Assembly (NCBI GenBank): GCA_046050105.1
Contig: JBJOQE010000038.1
Span: 1-9,666 of the forward strand
Length of the DNA stretch: 9,666 nt
Reading direction: 5' to 3'
Origin: JAYQPD01 sp046050105
GTDB lineage: Bacteria; Patescibacteriota; Minisyncoccia; Phycocordibacterales; UBA918
Shown: one piece after another, positions 1 through 5,076 of the stretch
Position numbering within the stretch: the first letter of the stretch is position 1
How the letters are laid out: every line of letters starts with the position of its first letter
The notes under the pieces: generated by a model
Database searches by the model: none
What the model saw: the letters and a program-made list of their open reading frames with translations, nothing else
Told to the model about the DNA's origin: nothing
Translations under genes and position numbers: made by a program

Positions 1-6
1 TGGGTA

Positions 7-40
7 TATAAAAGAGTCACCTACGGGTGACTCTTTTATA
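7..40. terminator. Bidirectional intrinsic terminator hairpin
   Basis: A perfect 15-bp inverted repeat (7-21 with 26-40) encloses the loop TACG. The outer part of the stem is A/T rich, so each strand gives a U-rich run after the GC-containing core (CTCTTTTATA on plus). It lies directly against the stop codon of the minus-strand fragment at 41-193 and could also end a plus-strand gene lying left of the window. Confidence 0.8.
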
Positions 41-193
41 TTACTCGTACGCAACATACATACCCAAAATTCCCATTGCACCCAGTACCGAGCTGTCTCC
101 TGTGTTGAGGTAGGTCGCGTCTATGTACAGAGTGTCACCTTGGCGAAGGTGTATATCAACATGGTGATGCGGCGTGTCGTACGCGTGGGGTGA
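41..193 (-). pseudogene. 3' remnant of a gene, no start codon
   Basis: The minus strand reads 50 codons from just after a TAG (194-196) to a TAA (41-43). The peptide reads like the end of a folded domain: SPHAYDTPHHHVDIHLRQ, then GDTLYIDATYLNTGDSS, then VLGAMGILGMYVAYE. There is no ATG, GTG or TTG before the two internal Met codons near the C-terminus. Upstream, neither this frame nor the two others gives a convincing continuation. The 'L-x-x-GD-x-L-x-I' pattern followed by a hydrophobic C-terminal strand faintly recalls jelly-roll (C1q/TNF-like) C-termini, but this is only a resemblance. The terminator directly behind it suggests it was once expressed. It is most simply a truncated relic; an unusual start or an assembly error would be the alternatives. 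Confidence 0.45.
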
Positions 194-306
194 CTACAGA
201 AAAACAAAATGCCCGAGTCATACGCTAAGTGAAATGGTAGCACTGGAACGAAGAAGGTATGTATATGTTGTCAACAGCAAGTCTTCGTGCACTTTACATG
301 CTCCTG

Positions 307-312
307 TATGAT
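307..312 (+). promoter_or_regulatory. Candidate -10 box of the 572-aa secreted protein gene
   Basis: TATGAT ends 8 nt before the ATG at 321, the distance expected if transcription starts at or next to the start codon. The matching -35 (TTCGTG, 284-289, 17-nt spacer) is poor. The rest of the gap 194-306 holds only short imperfect dyads, for example ACGAAGA (248-254) and TCTTCGT (282-288). No Shine-Dalgarno sequence precedes the ATG, which fits a leaderless message. Confidence 0.35.
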
Positions 313-320
313 TATGTGTA

Positions 321-2039
321 ATGAAGTATATACATATGTTTTTGACGCAACGATTGTTAGTTGTCGGATGTGTCGTCTTTGTGGGGGTATTTTCTTTTGC
401 TACGACAGTATCAGGCGGTCTGTGGGGGAGATGCGGGAGTTGTACTTCCCCAATAACAAAAACAGATGCAGAAAGAATTACGAGTACTGTTGATTATGCA
501 GATATGGATGGAGACGGCATGCCAAGTCCGGGAGATCTAATACGAAGCCAAAGCAGCACGTCGGGTTCTACTCATAGCACGGTAGTGACACCAGGTATCA
601 CACCAGGTATCACACCAGACCCAAGACCGCCTGCAGTGTGTAAAATCACTGCGACACCTGCGAAATTAGTGAACGGCACAAAGAGCGTCACCCTTGATTG
701 GTTTGACGAAAAGGCTAGTCCATATACCCAATTTAGACCGAACCGTAAAGTAAGACTGTACCGCGATGCGCCGGGCGCAGTTCCTCCCGTGAAGCTTGGT
801 GCAAACAAAAGAGATACATCTTGGATTGATACGACCAACTTTGCGACAGGAACTTATAAATACACCCTCTCTTTTATCGGGCTGCGCTCATTTGATGAGA
901 ATGGTGTAGATCAAGGGCAGTGTATTCGTGGCGCTTCAGGTAGTGGTAGCAACTCGTGTCCAACAGATGTGACGGCAAAGGTTAGTTGTTCGCTCGCGCT
1001 ACCAGTGGGAGAAGCACTCACCGAGTGTAACGATAATCGCGACAATGCCGATACTGAAGACTCGCTAGCCGATGAGCGCGACCCAGGCTGCCACACTGAT
1101 GGTAATCCATATAATGCACGCACGTACCAATCACAAGACACAAGCGAAGCGAACCCGTACCCTGACCTGCGGCCTGTGGTGACCCTTACAGGTGATCGCA
1201 AGGCGGGGTCTCCACTTACGGCAACATACACACTCACCAATAAATCAACGACCTTTGCCCGCCTGAACTCAACCGTGCTCGGTTGGAGAAATGTAGGAGT
1301 GCCGCAGACCTGCACCACGACGGGTATTGCCGGTACCTGCTTTGCTCAAGGAGGTGCTACCTATAGGCGCATGAGCACCCTTACAGCTTCTACCACAGGT
1401 AACCAGGTACGTACGGTGGGGCCGCGCCTATTCACCCCTTCTGAACCAGGCACCTATGAAGTGTGTGCGGTGGCCGATATCACAAAGACCGTGGCAGAAG
1501 GTGTGGCTGGTGAAGCAAACAATGTGCATTGCGCACGTGTGGTGGTGACGTGGCCAGTCACCGAATGTAACGATAATCGCGACAATGCTGATACCGAAGA
1601 CTCGCTAGCCGATGAGCGCGACCCAGGCTGCCACACTGATGGTGACCCTGGTAACCCGGCTTCGTATCGTCCACAAGATACCAATGAGACGCACACTCCG
1701 CGCTCCACCGGAGGTCCCACCCCACCAAGTACACCATCGGGTGGAAGCACTACCACCAATCCAAGTAGCACTCCCACCATTACCGGGCCACTCACACTCA
1801 CTGCGCCAGCGCGAGTGCGAAAGGGGACTACTGCCGACGTGACCTGGAGTACCGGGGGACGTACAGGCTGTGCCATAACTGCCACAAATGGTAACCGCAT
1901 TGCAGTGAACGCACCAAACGGCACAGGTACGACTGTGGCACTGCGTGCAGGGGCGGTGTACACCATTACATGTACGGGGAACGGTACGGAAAGTGCCACT
2001 GCAGAGATACAACTACTTCCCACCATACGTGAGATTTAA
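321..2039 (+). CDS. Secreted multidomain surface protein with Ig-like domains and duplicated Cys/Asp-rich modules
   Basis: I do not recognise a named family for the 572-aa protein; the reading is from motifs. Residues 1-32 are a signal peptide (short charged start, hydrophobic 12-30). D61-M-D-G-D-G-M-P-S-P-G-D72 fits the 12-residue DxDxDG EF-hand/dockerin calcium loop. A Thr/Pro linker (85-104) with a TPGI repeat leads to a beta-rich Ig-like part (105-225). Two Asp-rich modules bounded by Cys (C236-C257 and C416-C437) match the 'C-x-D-x-x-D-N...D-P-G-C' calcium-type pattern seen in many secreted proteins. Between them, 279-410 looks like a CARDB/Ig-type beta-sandwich. A Pro/Thr/Ser/Gly linker (455-488) precedes a C-terminal Ig-like domain (489-568; C517 and C551 could pair) ending LLPTIREI. 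An alternative start is the ATG at 336. It is likely exported and surface-located, possibly adhesive; the substrate is unknown. The Thr/Ser linkers are plausible sites for glycosylation by the operon at the right end. Confidence 0.8.
   Translation: MKYIHMFLTQRLLVVGCVVFVGVFSFATTVSGGLWGRCGSCTSPITKTDAERITSTVDYADMDGDGMPSPGDLIRSQSSTSGSTHSTVVTPGITPGITPDPRPPAVCKITATPAKLVNGTKSVTLDWFDEKASPYTQFRPNRKVRLYRDAPGAVPPVKLGANKRDTSWIDTTNFATGTYKYTLSFIGLRSFDENGVDQGQCIRGASGSGSNSCPTDVTAKVSCSLALPVGEALTECNDNRDNADTEDSLADERDPGCHTDGNPYNARTYQSQDTSEANPYPDLRPVVTLTGDRKAGSPLTATYTLTNKSTTFARLNSTVLGWRNVGVPQTCTTTGIAGTCFAQGGATYRRMSTLTASTTGNQVRTVGPRLFTPSEPGTYEVCAVADITKTVAEGVAGEANNVHCARVVVTWPVTECNDNRDNADTEDSLADERDPGCHTDGDPGNPASYRPQDTNETHTPRSTGGPTPPSTPSGGSTTTNPSSTPTITGPLTLTAPARVRKGTTADVTWSTGGRTGCAITATNGNRIAVNAPNGTGTTVALRAGAVYTITCTGNGTESATAEIQLLPTIREI
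588..617 (+). repeat. 12-bp tandem repeat (2.5 copies) in linker
   Basis: The unit ACACCAGGTATC occurs at 588-599 and 600-611, followed by half a unit (ACACCA). It is in frame and encodes the TPGI-TPGI-TP linker after the EF-hand-like loop. The copies are identical, suggesting recent slippage that sets linker length. Confidence 0.8.
1018..1103 (+). repeat. Cys/Asp-rich module, copy 1 of an 86-bp repeat
   Basis: This 86-bp stretch recurs exactly 540 bp downstream (1558-1643) with only three differences (1025 G/A, 1049 C/T, 1055 T/C), all silent. It encodes the module E235-C236 to G261. Similarity fades after it, although both copies are followed by a Y..QDT.E stretch. Confidence 0.9.
1558..1643 (+). 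repeat. Cys/Asp-rich module, copy 2 of an 86-bp repeat
   Basis: Second copy, encoding E415-C416 to G441 in the same reading frame. The 180-residue period means the duplicated unit may originally have included the neighbouring beta domain. However, the domains on either side of the modules are not alike at DNA level, so only the module is under strong identity or conversion. Confidence 0.9.
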
Positions 2040-2053
2040 TGGCACTTCCTCAA

Positions 2054-2059
2054 TATAAT
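2054..2059 (+). promoter_or_regulatory. Candidate -10 box (TATAAT) for the beta-propeller gene
   Basis: A consensus TATAAT lies in the 30-nt gap between the two genes, ending 10 nt before the ATG at 2070, with no Shine-Dalgarno sequence between. Transcription would start about 3 nt before the ATG. No good -35 is visible (GAGATT at 2031-2036), so it may be weak or help only by its -10. Confidence 0.45.
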
Positions 2060-2069
2060 CGATATCACC

Positions 2070-3059
2070 ATGACAGCATTCAACGTTCGTAAGCGCTTTG
2101 TACTACTCCTGCTCTTGACCGTGATCGGCGTGGTGACACTCCCGCTGCTACTGTCACGTTTTACAGAACTACCAGAAGTCACCGAGGCCCCCGCGCCTAC
2201 GCCGCTCACAGCGACTGGCACACTTATGGTCACCGGTATCGACACCGCGACAAGTAAGAGTGCGGTGTATGAAATGACCCTCCCCTCGGGAACTATGCAG
2301 AAAGTGCGTGACGGCTACTACTATGGGCCCACACGTGCTCAGAACGGCTATGTAGCAGTACTTGCGGAAGACGAAAGTGGTGATTTTCAACTATTTCTCA
2401 ACAATGGTGTAGACGAAGAGGACGCAACAGTAGTTATGCCGCCTGAGCCACTCTTGTATACTGTCGGGCAACCCGCATGGTCACACGACGGGCGTTATCT
2501 GGTCTATCTCGCAAAGGAGCACGAAGAATCAGACCCCGAGTATCCATTCGATGATGCCCATATCGTACTTCTCGACACTGAGACCTTTGACCAAGAAGTG
2601 CTCGGCACGGGAGTGTCGCCGCAGTTTATGCCCAATGGAGATATTCTCTTTTTGCAGGAGGGAGGTGTATATAAATACATACGAAACGGTATGGAGATTG
2701 AAAGTGAAGTGGGTGTGGCGGCGTTCCCCGATGACGCTACAAGTACCCCAAGTGTAACCATTGCCGTATCGCGCTCAGGCAAATATCTGACTCTTACCGA
2801 CCCCGAGCGTGCTACGCTCTTTGTGTACCAACTCGATGAAGCGGGTACACTCAAGGAGGTGCGCGCAATACATGCGATAGCAACTGCGCCTGGTTTTCTC
2901 ACTAATGAATCAGGGCTTGCATACATTACCTACCTGAAAGATAACGATGTCACGAAACGATTCCTCGCCGTACTCGATCTCACCACTCTTGAGAGCGTTC
3001 TGGTATCCGACCTTTCTTCGTTTGATGACTACATGTTTTCAATGAAGGTGTGGCAGTGA
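2070..3059 (+). CDS. Membrane-anchored beta-propeller-like protein (TolB/PD40-type repeats)
   Basis: The 329-aa protein has a basic start (NVRKRF), one membrane helix at about 11-29, and a Pro/Thr/Glu stalk (32-48), so the rest should face outward. Residues 50-329 are all beta-strand rich. They contain PD40/WD40-like turns such as QPAWSHDGRYLVYLA (134-148), SPQFMPNGDILFL (183-195) and VSRSGKYLTLT (233-243), where a 'S/P-D/N-G-x-x-L/I' turn joins two strands. This is the pattern of TolB-type propeller blades, usually protein- or ligand-binding rather than catalytic. There are too few Cys for disulfides, unlike its neighbours. It sits 30 nt after the 572-aa gene with its own likely -10 box and is closed by a terminator, so it may be read alone or with that gene. 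A specific binding partner cannot be inferred. Confidence 0.7.
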   Translation: MTAFNVRKRFVLLLLLTVIGVVTLPLLLSRFTELPEVTEAPAPTPLTATGTLMVTGIDTATSKSAVYEMTLPSGTMQKVRDGYYYGPTRAQNGYVAVLAEDESGDFQLFLNNGVDEEDATVVMPPEPLLYTVGQPAWSHDGRYLVYLAKEHEESDPEYPFDDAHIVLLDTETFDQEVLGTGVSPQFMPNGDILFLQEGGVYKYIRNGMEIESEVGVAAFPDDATSTPSVTIAVSRSGKYLTLTDPERATLFVYQLDEAGTLKEVRAIHAIATAPGFLTNESGLAYITYLKDNDVTKRFLAVLDLTTLESVLVSDLSSFDDYMFSMKVWQ

Positions 3060-3084
3060 GTTGTTGACAAAGACGTCGCGATAT

Positions 3085-3119
3085 CAAAACGCGTCGAGGT
3101 TTCACCTCGACGCGTTTTG
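3085..3119. terminator. Intrinsic terminator after the beta-propeller gene
   Basis: A perfect 16-bp stem (3085-3100 with 3104-3119) surrounds TTC; in practice the loop is probably TTTCA. The inner part is GC rich and the outer part is CAAAA/TTTTG, giving a short U tract on both strands. It begins 25 nt after the stop codon at 3059. The following stretch to 3199 shows only a small CTGC/GCAG dyad. Confidence 0.8.
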
Positions 3120-3199
3120 TGTGCATCCGTGCTGCAGGTAGCAGATCTATACCTAGTTTTCCACGATAGGCTCTCGCATTGTAAGTGTGCAAAACGTAC

Positions 3200-3205
3200 T
3201 ATACG
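3200..3205 (+). promoter_or_regulatory. Candidate -10 box for the 49-aa membrane protein gene
   Basis: TATACG ends 6 nt before the ATG at 3212 (an overlapping TACTAT is at 3197-3202). TTGTAA at 3179-3184 could serve as -35 with a 15-nt spacer. There is no Shine-Dalgarno sequence; the arrangement again predicts a leaderless or nearly leaderless mRNA. Confidence 0.3.
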
Positions 3206-3211
3206 TAGCAT

Positions 3212-3361
3212 ATGCAAGCACATAGTCGTGTCATAATCTCTGTTCTCGTAGCCACACTTGTCGCATTAGCCCTCTATGGTGCATTACTTTTTATCTCCAT
3301 ACAGCAAACGGTAAATGATGTGGGTGGTGTGAAGGTCGATAGACCCGTAGAGAAGCGTTAG
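3212..3361 (+). CDS. Small single-helix membrane protein (49 aa)
   Basis: ATG at 3212 to TAG at 3359-3361 encodes 49 residues. A basic N-terminus (MQAHSRV) precedes a hydrophobic helix at about 8-30 (IISVLVATLVALALYGALLFISI), and a polar, charged tail (QQTVNDVGG-VKVDRPVEKR) follows. The positive-inside rule is ambiguous because both ends are basic. No family is recognised. The frame is supported by its clear membrane-protein composition, a -10-like box at the right distance, and its fit between a terminator and the next promoter. It stands just before the GYAW-repeat protein gene, with a 50-nt gap, so it may be an envelope accessory. Confidence 0.6.
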   Translation: MQAHSRVIISVLVATLVALALYGALLFISIQQTVNDVGGVKVDRPVEKR

Positions 3362-3394
3362 TGTGTATATCTTATACATGAGATATACCGTTTG

Positions 3395-3409
3395 TGCGGT
3401 AGCATAATC
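3395..3409 (+). promoter_or_regulatory. Candidate promoter core of the GYAW-repeat gene, shared with tuf
   Basis: TGCGGTAGCATAATC occurs here and again at 4909-4923 upstream of tuf, identical over 15 bp. It contains CATAAT (3403-3408) and TAGCAT (3400-3405), either of which could be the -10. With TAGCAT, transcription would begin at about the ATG (3412). No clear -35 is visible here. Confidence 0.45.
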
Positions 3410-3411
3410 GT

Positions 3412-4422
3412 ATGCGAAACGTTTTTTCACTAAAAAAGATAGCTGCGCTTTTGTTTGGCACAGTACTCGTGATAGCGAGTATCTATATTGCACCTGCACA
3501 GCACCTCTCGCCGCTCGTACATCAGGCAGAGGCATCTACCACGGAGTTGCTCGGCTATGCCTGGAGCGATACTATCGGATGGATATCGTTCAACTGCGCC
3601 AACACATCGAGTTGCGCGACATCAAACTATAAGGTGGTCCTCGACACTGTGACCAACAATCTCACCGGCTACGCATGGAGCGAACATGTGGGGTGGATTC
3701 AATTTGGTGGACTCACCGGATGTCCCGGAGGTGGTGATTGCGATGCAAGAAAGCAGGGCGGCGAGCTACGCGGCTGGGTGCGCGTGGAGAATGGTGATGG
3801 GAGTGGACCATTGCCACTTAATGGCTCAGACGGATGGATATCGCTCAACTGCGCCAATACAGGCACTTGTGGCACCTCCAATTTTAAAGGGCTTATTTCT
3901 ACTACCGAGATTTCGGGGTATGCATGGGGTTCTGAGGTGGTGGGGTGGATTTCCTTTAACTGTGCAGATACTAATGATTGCGCTACCTCAAACTACCGTA
4001 CGTACTTTAACCCACCATGCACGGTTTCAAACACCTGCTCTGCCGATCATACACAGAGCCTTCATACAGACGCCTGGTGTGGAGTGACCATTACCACGTG
4101 CAGCCCCGGCTATATCTGCAAAGACGCCGATGGTCTCTGTGGATACGGCGACCCCACTGGCAGTCTGACAGTCTCGAGCAACAAAATACGTCGTGGTGCC
4201 ACAGTGGATGTGTCGTGGAGCACGCTGTATGCAAGCACCTGTACCGTAAGTGGTACTAATGGCGACTCATGGTCACCCGCCTCCTCCAGTGCTGCCGTAT
4301 CATCAGCGGCAATAAATAGTGAGGTCACCTACACACTATCTTGTCAGCCGGTGGGCGGCGGCACGGCGGTAGTGGTGGATACTGAGCGTGTGTCACTTAT
4401 TCCAGCCATTAAGGAGTTTTAA
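3412..4422 (+). CDS. Secreted GYAW-repeat protein with Cys-rich segment and C-terminal Ig-like domain
   Basis: The 336-aa protein has a signal peptide with a basic start (MRNVFSLKK), a hydrophobic core at 11-28 and a likely cleavage after AEA41. Four repeats follow: GYAWSDTIGWISFN (48-61), GYAWSEHVGWIQF (86-98), an altered unit GWVRV...DGWISLN (121-146) and GYAWGSEVVGWISFN (169-183). Units 1, 3 and 4 continue into a CAxT..C.TSN(Y/F) tail with paired Cys. I know this repeat style from Parcubacteria secreted proteins of unknown role. Residues 203-243 hold seven Cys in a compact segment. Residues 249-330 are an Ig-like domain (C277, C311) resembling the C-terminus of the 572-aa protein, ending LIPAIKEF. 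The role is probably cell-surface structure or attachment. The 3' end contains the Shine-Dalgarno sequence of the next gene, whose ATG overlaps its stop. Confidence 0.8.
   Translation: MRNVFSLKKIAALLFGTVLVIASIYIAPAQHLSPLVHQAEASTTELLGYAWSDTIGWISFNCANTSSCATSNYKVVLDTVTNNLTGYAWSEHVGWIQFGGLTGCPGGGDCDARKQGGELRGWVRVENGDGSGPLPLNGSDGWISLNCANTGTCGTSNFKGLISTTEISGYAWGSEVVGWISFNCADTNDCATSNYRTYFNPPCTVSNTCSADHTQSLHTDAWCGVTITTCSPGYICKDADGLCGYGDPTGSLTVSSNKIRRGATVDVSWSTLYASTCTVSGTNGDSWSPASSSAAVSSAAINSEVTYTLSCQPVGGGTAVVVDTERVSLIPAIKEF
4411..4416 (+). promoter_or_regulatory. Shine-Dalgarno sequence AAGGAG
   Basis: AAGGAG lies 5 nt before the ATG at 4422, inside the last codons of the upstream gene. It is the only strong Shine-Dalgarno site before a gene in the window. 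It shows that the anti-SD system works here and that this downstream cistron, unlike the first genes, is initiated in the classical way. Confidence 0.85.
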
Positions 4423-4811
4423 TGAGTAGTATGAAAAATCCTTTCACTGCCCCTGATGCGGTCGACATCCTTCGTGAGAAGCGAATGTCCCTACGTCATG
4501 CAATACTGCTCTTGTGTTCAGGCGTCTTCCTTGTGGGCACACTCTTGTGCGGGTACCGTCTGGGTACCTGGCTATTAGAAAGGGTAACAGTGCCAGTACA
4601 GGATCTCGTTCCTCTGGTGCAAGAGGATGTAGCACCAGCGCATACCACTGACTCACGCCTTGAAGAATTGAGTGGGGGCGCTACCCTAGAAGTGGACACT
4701 GAAGCGGTGTCCAGGCGAGTAGATGAACTTAATGCGTCAACGTCGCTAAGTGCTGCAGAAGAGGGTACTCAAGCGCAAATGCAGGAGCGTAAAAGCGAGC
4801 TCGATAGGTAA
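4422..4811 (+). CDS. Single-pass membrane protein of unknown function
   Basis: The 129-aa protein starts within the stop codon of the GYAW-repeat gene (TAATG overlap), with a good ribosome binding site, so the two are translationally coupled and probably work at the same place. Residues 1-25 are polar and basic (REKR), about 26-45 form one membrane helix (HAILLLCSGVFLVGTLLCGY), and 55-129 are acidic and probably extracellular. The tail 92-129 is rich in Glu, Arg, Gln and Ser (VSRRVDELN..., EEGTQAQMQERKSELDR) and may form a short coiled coil. No Cys, signal cleavage site or catalytic motif is seen in the tail. I do not recognise a family. Confidence 0.7.
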   Translation: MSSMKNPFTAPDAVDILREKRMSLRHAILLLCSGVFLVGTLLCGYRLGTWLLERVTVPVQDLVPLVQEDVAPAHTTDSRLEELSGGATLEVDTEAVSRRVDELNASTSLSAAEEGTQAQMQERKSELDR

Positions 4812-4890
4812 GTGTACCATTCTATACCTCCACCTCCTGGTGCGGGTCGTGGTGTGTGAAGGTATGATGAGAAGTCTCGGTGCGCTTTTC

Positions 4891-4922
4891 TTGACGTACC
4901 ACTTGCATTGCGGTAGCATAAT
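4891..4922 (+). promoter_or_regulatory. Probable promoter of the tuf leader (P1)
   Basis: TTGACG (4891-4896) is a near-consensus -35. Downstream, TAGCAT (4914-4919) stands at a 17-nt spacer and CATAAT (4917-4922) at 20 nt, within the 15-bp block shared with the promoter at 3395-3409. The predicted RNA start is near 4926-4930, about 150 nt before tuf. The stretch 4812-4890 before it shows only a small CACC/GGTG dyad and no terminator for the preceding gene. Confidence 0.6.
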
Positions 4923-4958
4923 CCCGCATTGTGCTCTTTGAGATGGGTGAGGGTTATA

Positions 4959-5011
4959 CCTCGGACCAGTTTCTTTGAGTGTCTATGACAGGAACTGGCG
5001 AGGCTTTTTTT
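4959..5011 (+). terminator. Intrinsic terminator inside the tuf leader
   Basis: CCTCG (4959-4963) pairs with CGAGG (4999-5003). After a 2-nt GA bulge, CCAGTTTC (4966-4973) pairs with GGAACTGG (4991-4998) through one G-U, and an inner TGTC/GACA (4980-4983/4987-4990) caps it. Seven T residues (5005-5011) follow one base after the stem. It has all parts of a Rho-independent terminator but lies 66 nt upstream of the tuf start and downstream of the likely promoter. Confidence 0.75.
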
Positions 5012-5062
5012 GTTCTCGTGCATTCGCCACTTTCTGTCAGCAATGCGCCTTATTATTAGTCG

Positions 5063-5068
5063 TAATCT
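5063..5068 (+). promoter_or_regulatory. Possible second, proximal tuf -10 box
   Basis: TAATCT ends 8 nt before the tuf ATG, the same geometry as the other leaderless candidates; TATTAT at 5051-5056 is another option. No good -35 is seen. If real, it would let tuf escape the leader terminator. No Shine-Dalgarno sequence precedes the tuf start (only AAAAAG). Confidence 0.25.
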
Positions 5069-5076
5069 AAAAAGTT

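Larger units (their letters stand above)
4929..5076 (+). promoter_or_regulatory. Structured tuf leader, possible attenuator or small RNA
   Basis: This is the stretch between P1 and tuf. It contains the complete intrinsic terminator at 4959-5011. It also has an alternative stem in which 4986-5001 pairs with 5024-5039: 15 of 16 positions pair (one G-U), with a single C-C mismatch (4995/5030). The alternative stem uses nearly all of the terminator's 3' arm, so the two folds exclude each other. A small GAGG/CCTC helix (4949-4952/4959-4962) could compete with the terminator's 5' arm. An 11-codon frame (4943-4978, MGEGYTSDQFL) runs into the terminator's 5' arm but has no ribosome site. P1 could therefore make an approximately 80-nt RNA, and tuf may depend on read-through or on a second promoter. 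Confidence 0.55.

Noticed and set aside
588..617. Tandem repeat as a CRISPR-like array
   Set aside because: The 12-bp units are directly adjacent without spacers, lie in frame and encode a Pro/Thr linker.
1454..2026. Long minus-strand open frame (190 codons) opposite the 572-aa gene
   Set aside because: It mirrors the coding strand of a clear secreted protein, is low-complexity (Val/Ser/Pro), and repeats the duplicated module in antisense; no start signal is seen.
3064..3069. TTGACA as a -35 box after the beta-propeller gene
   Set aside because: No -10-like hexamer stands 16-18 nt downstream, and any transcript would run straight into the terminator at 3085-3119.
4949..5040. tRNA, SRP RNA or T-box in the tuf leader
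   Set aside because: No cloverleaf with a GTTCNANNC T-loop, no GGAAGCAGC SRP-type loop, and no T-box TGGNACC sequence could be found.
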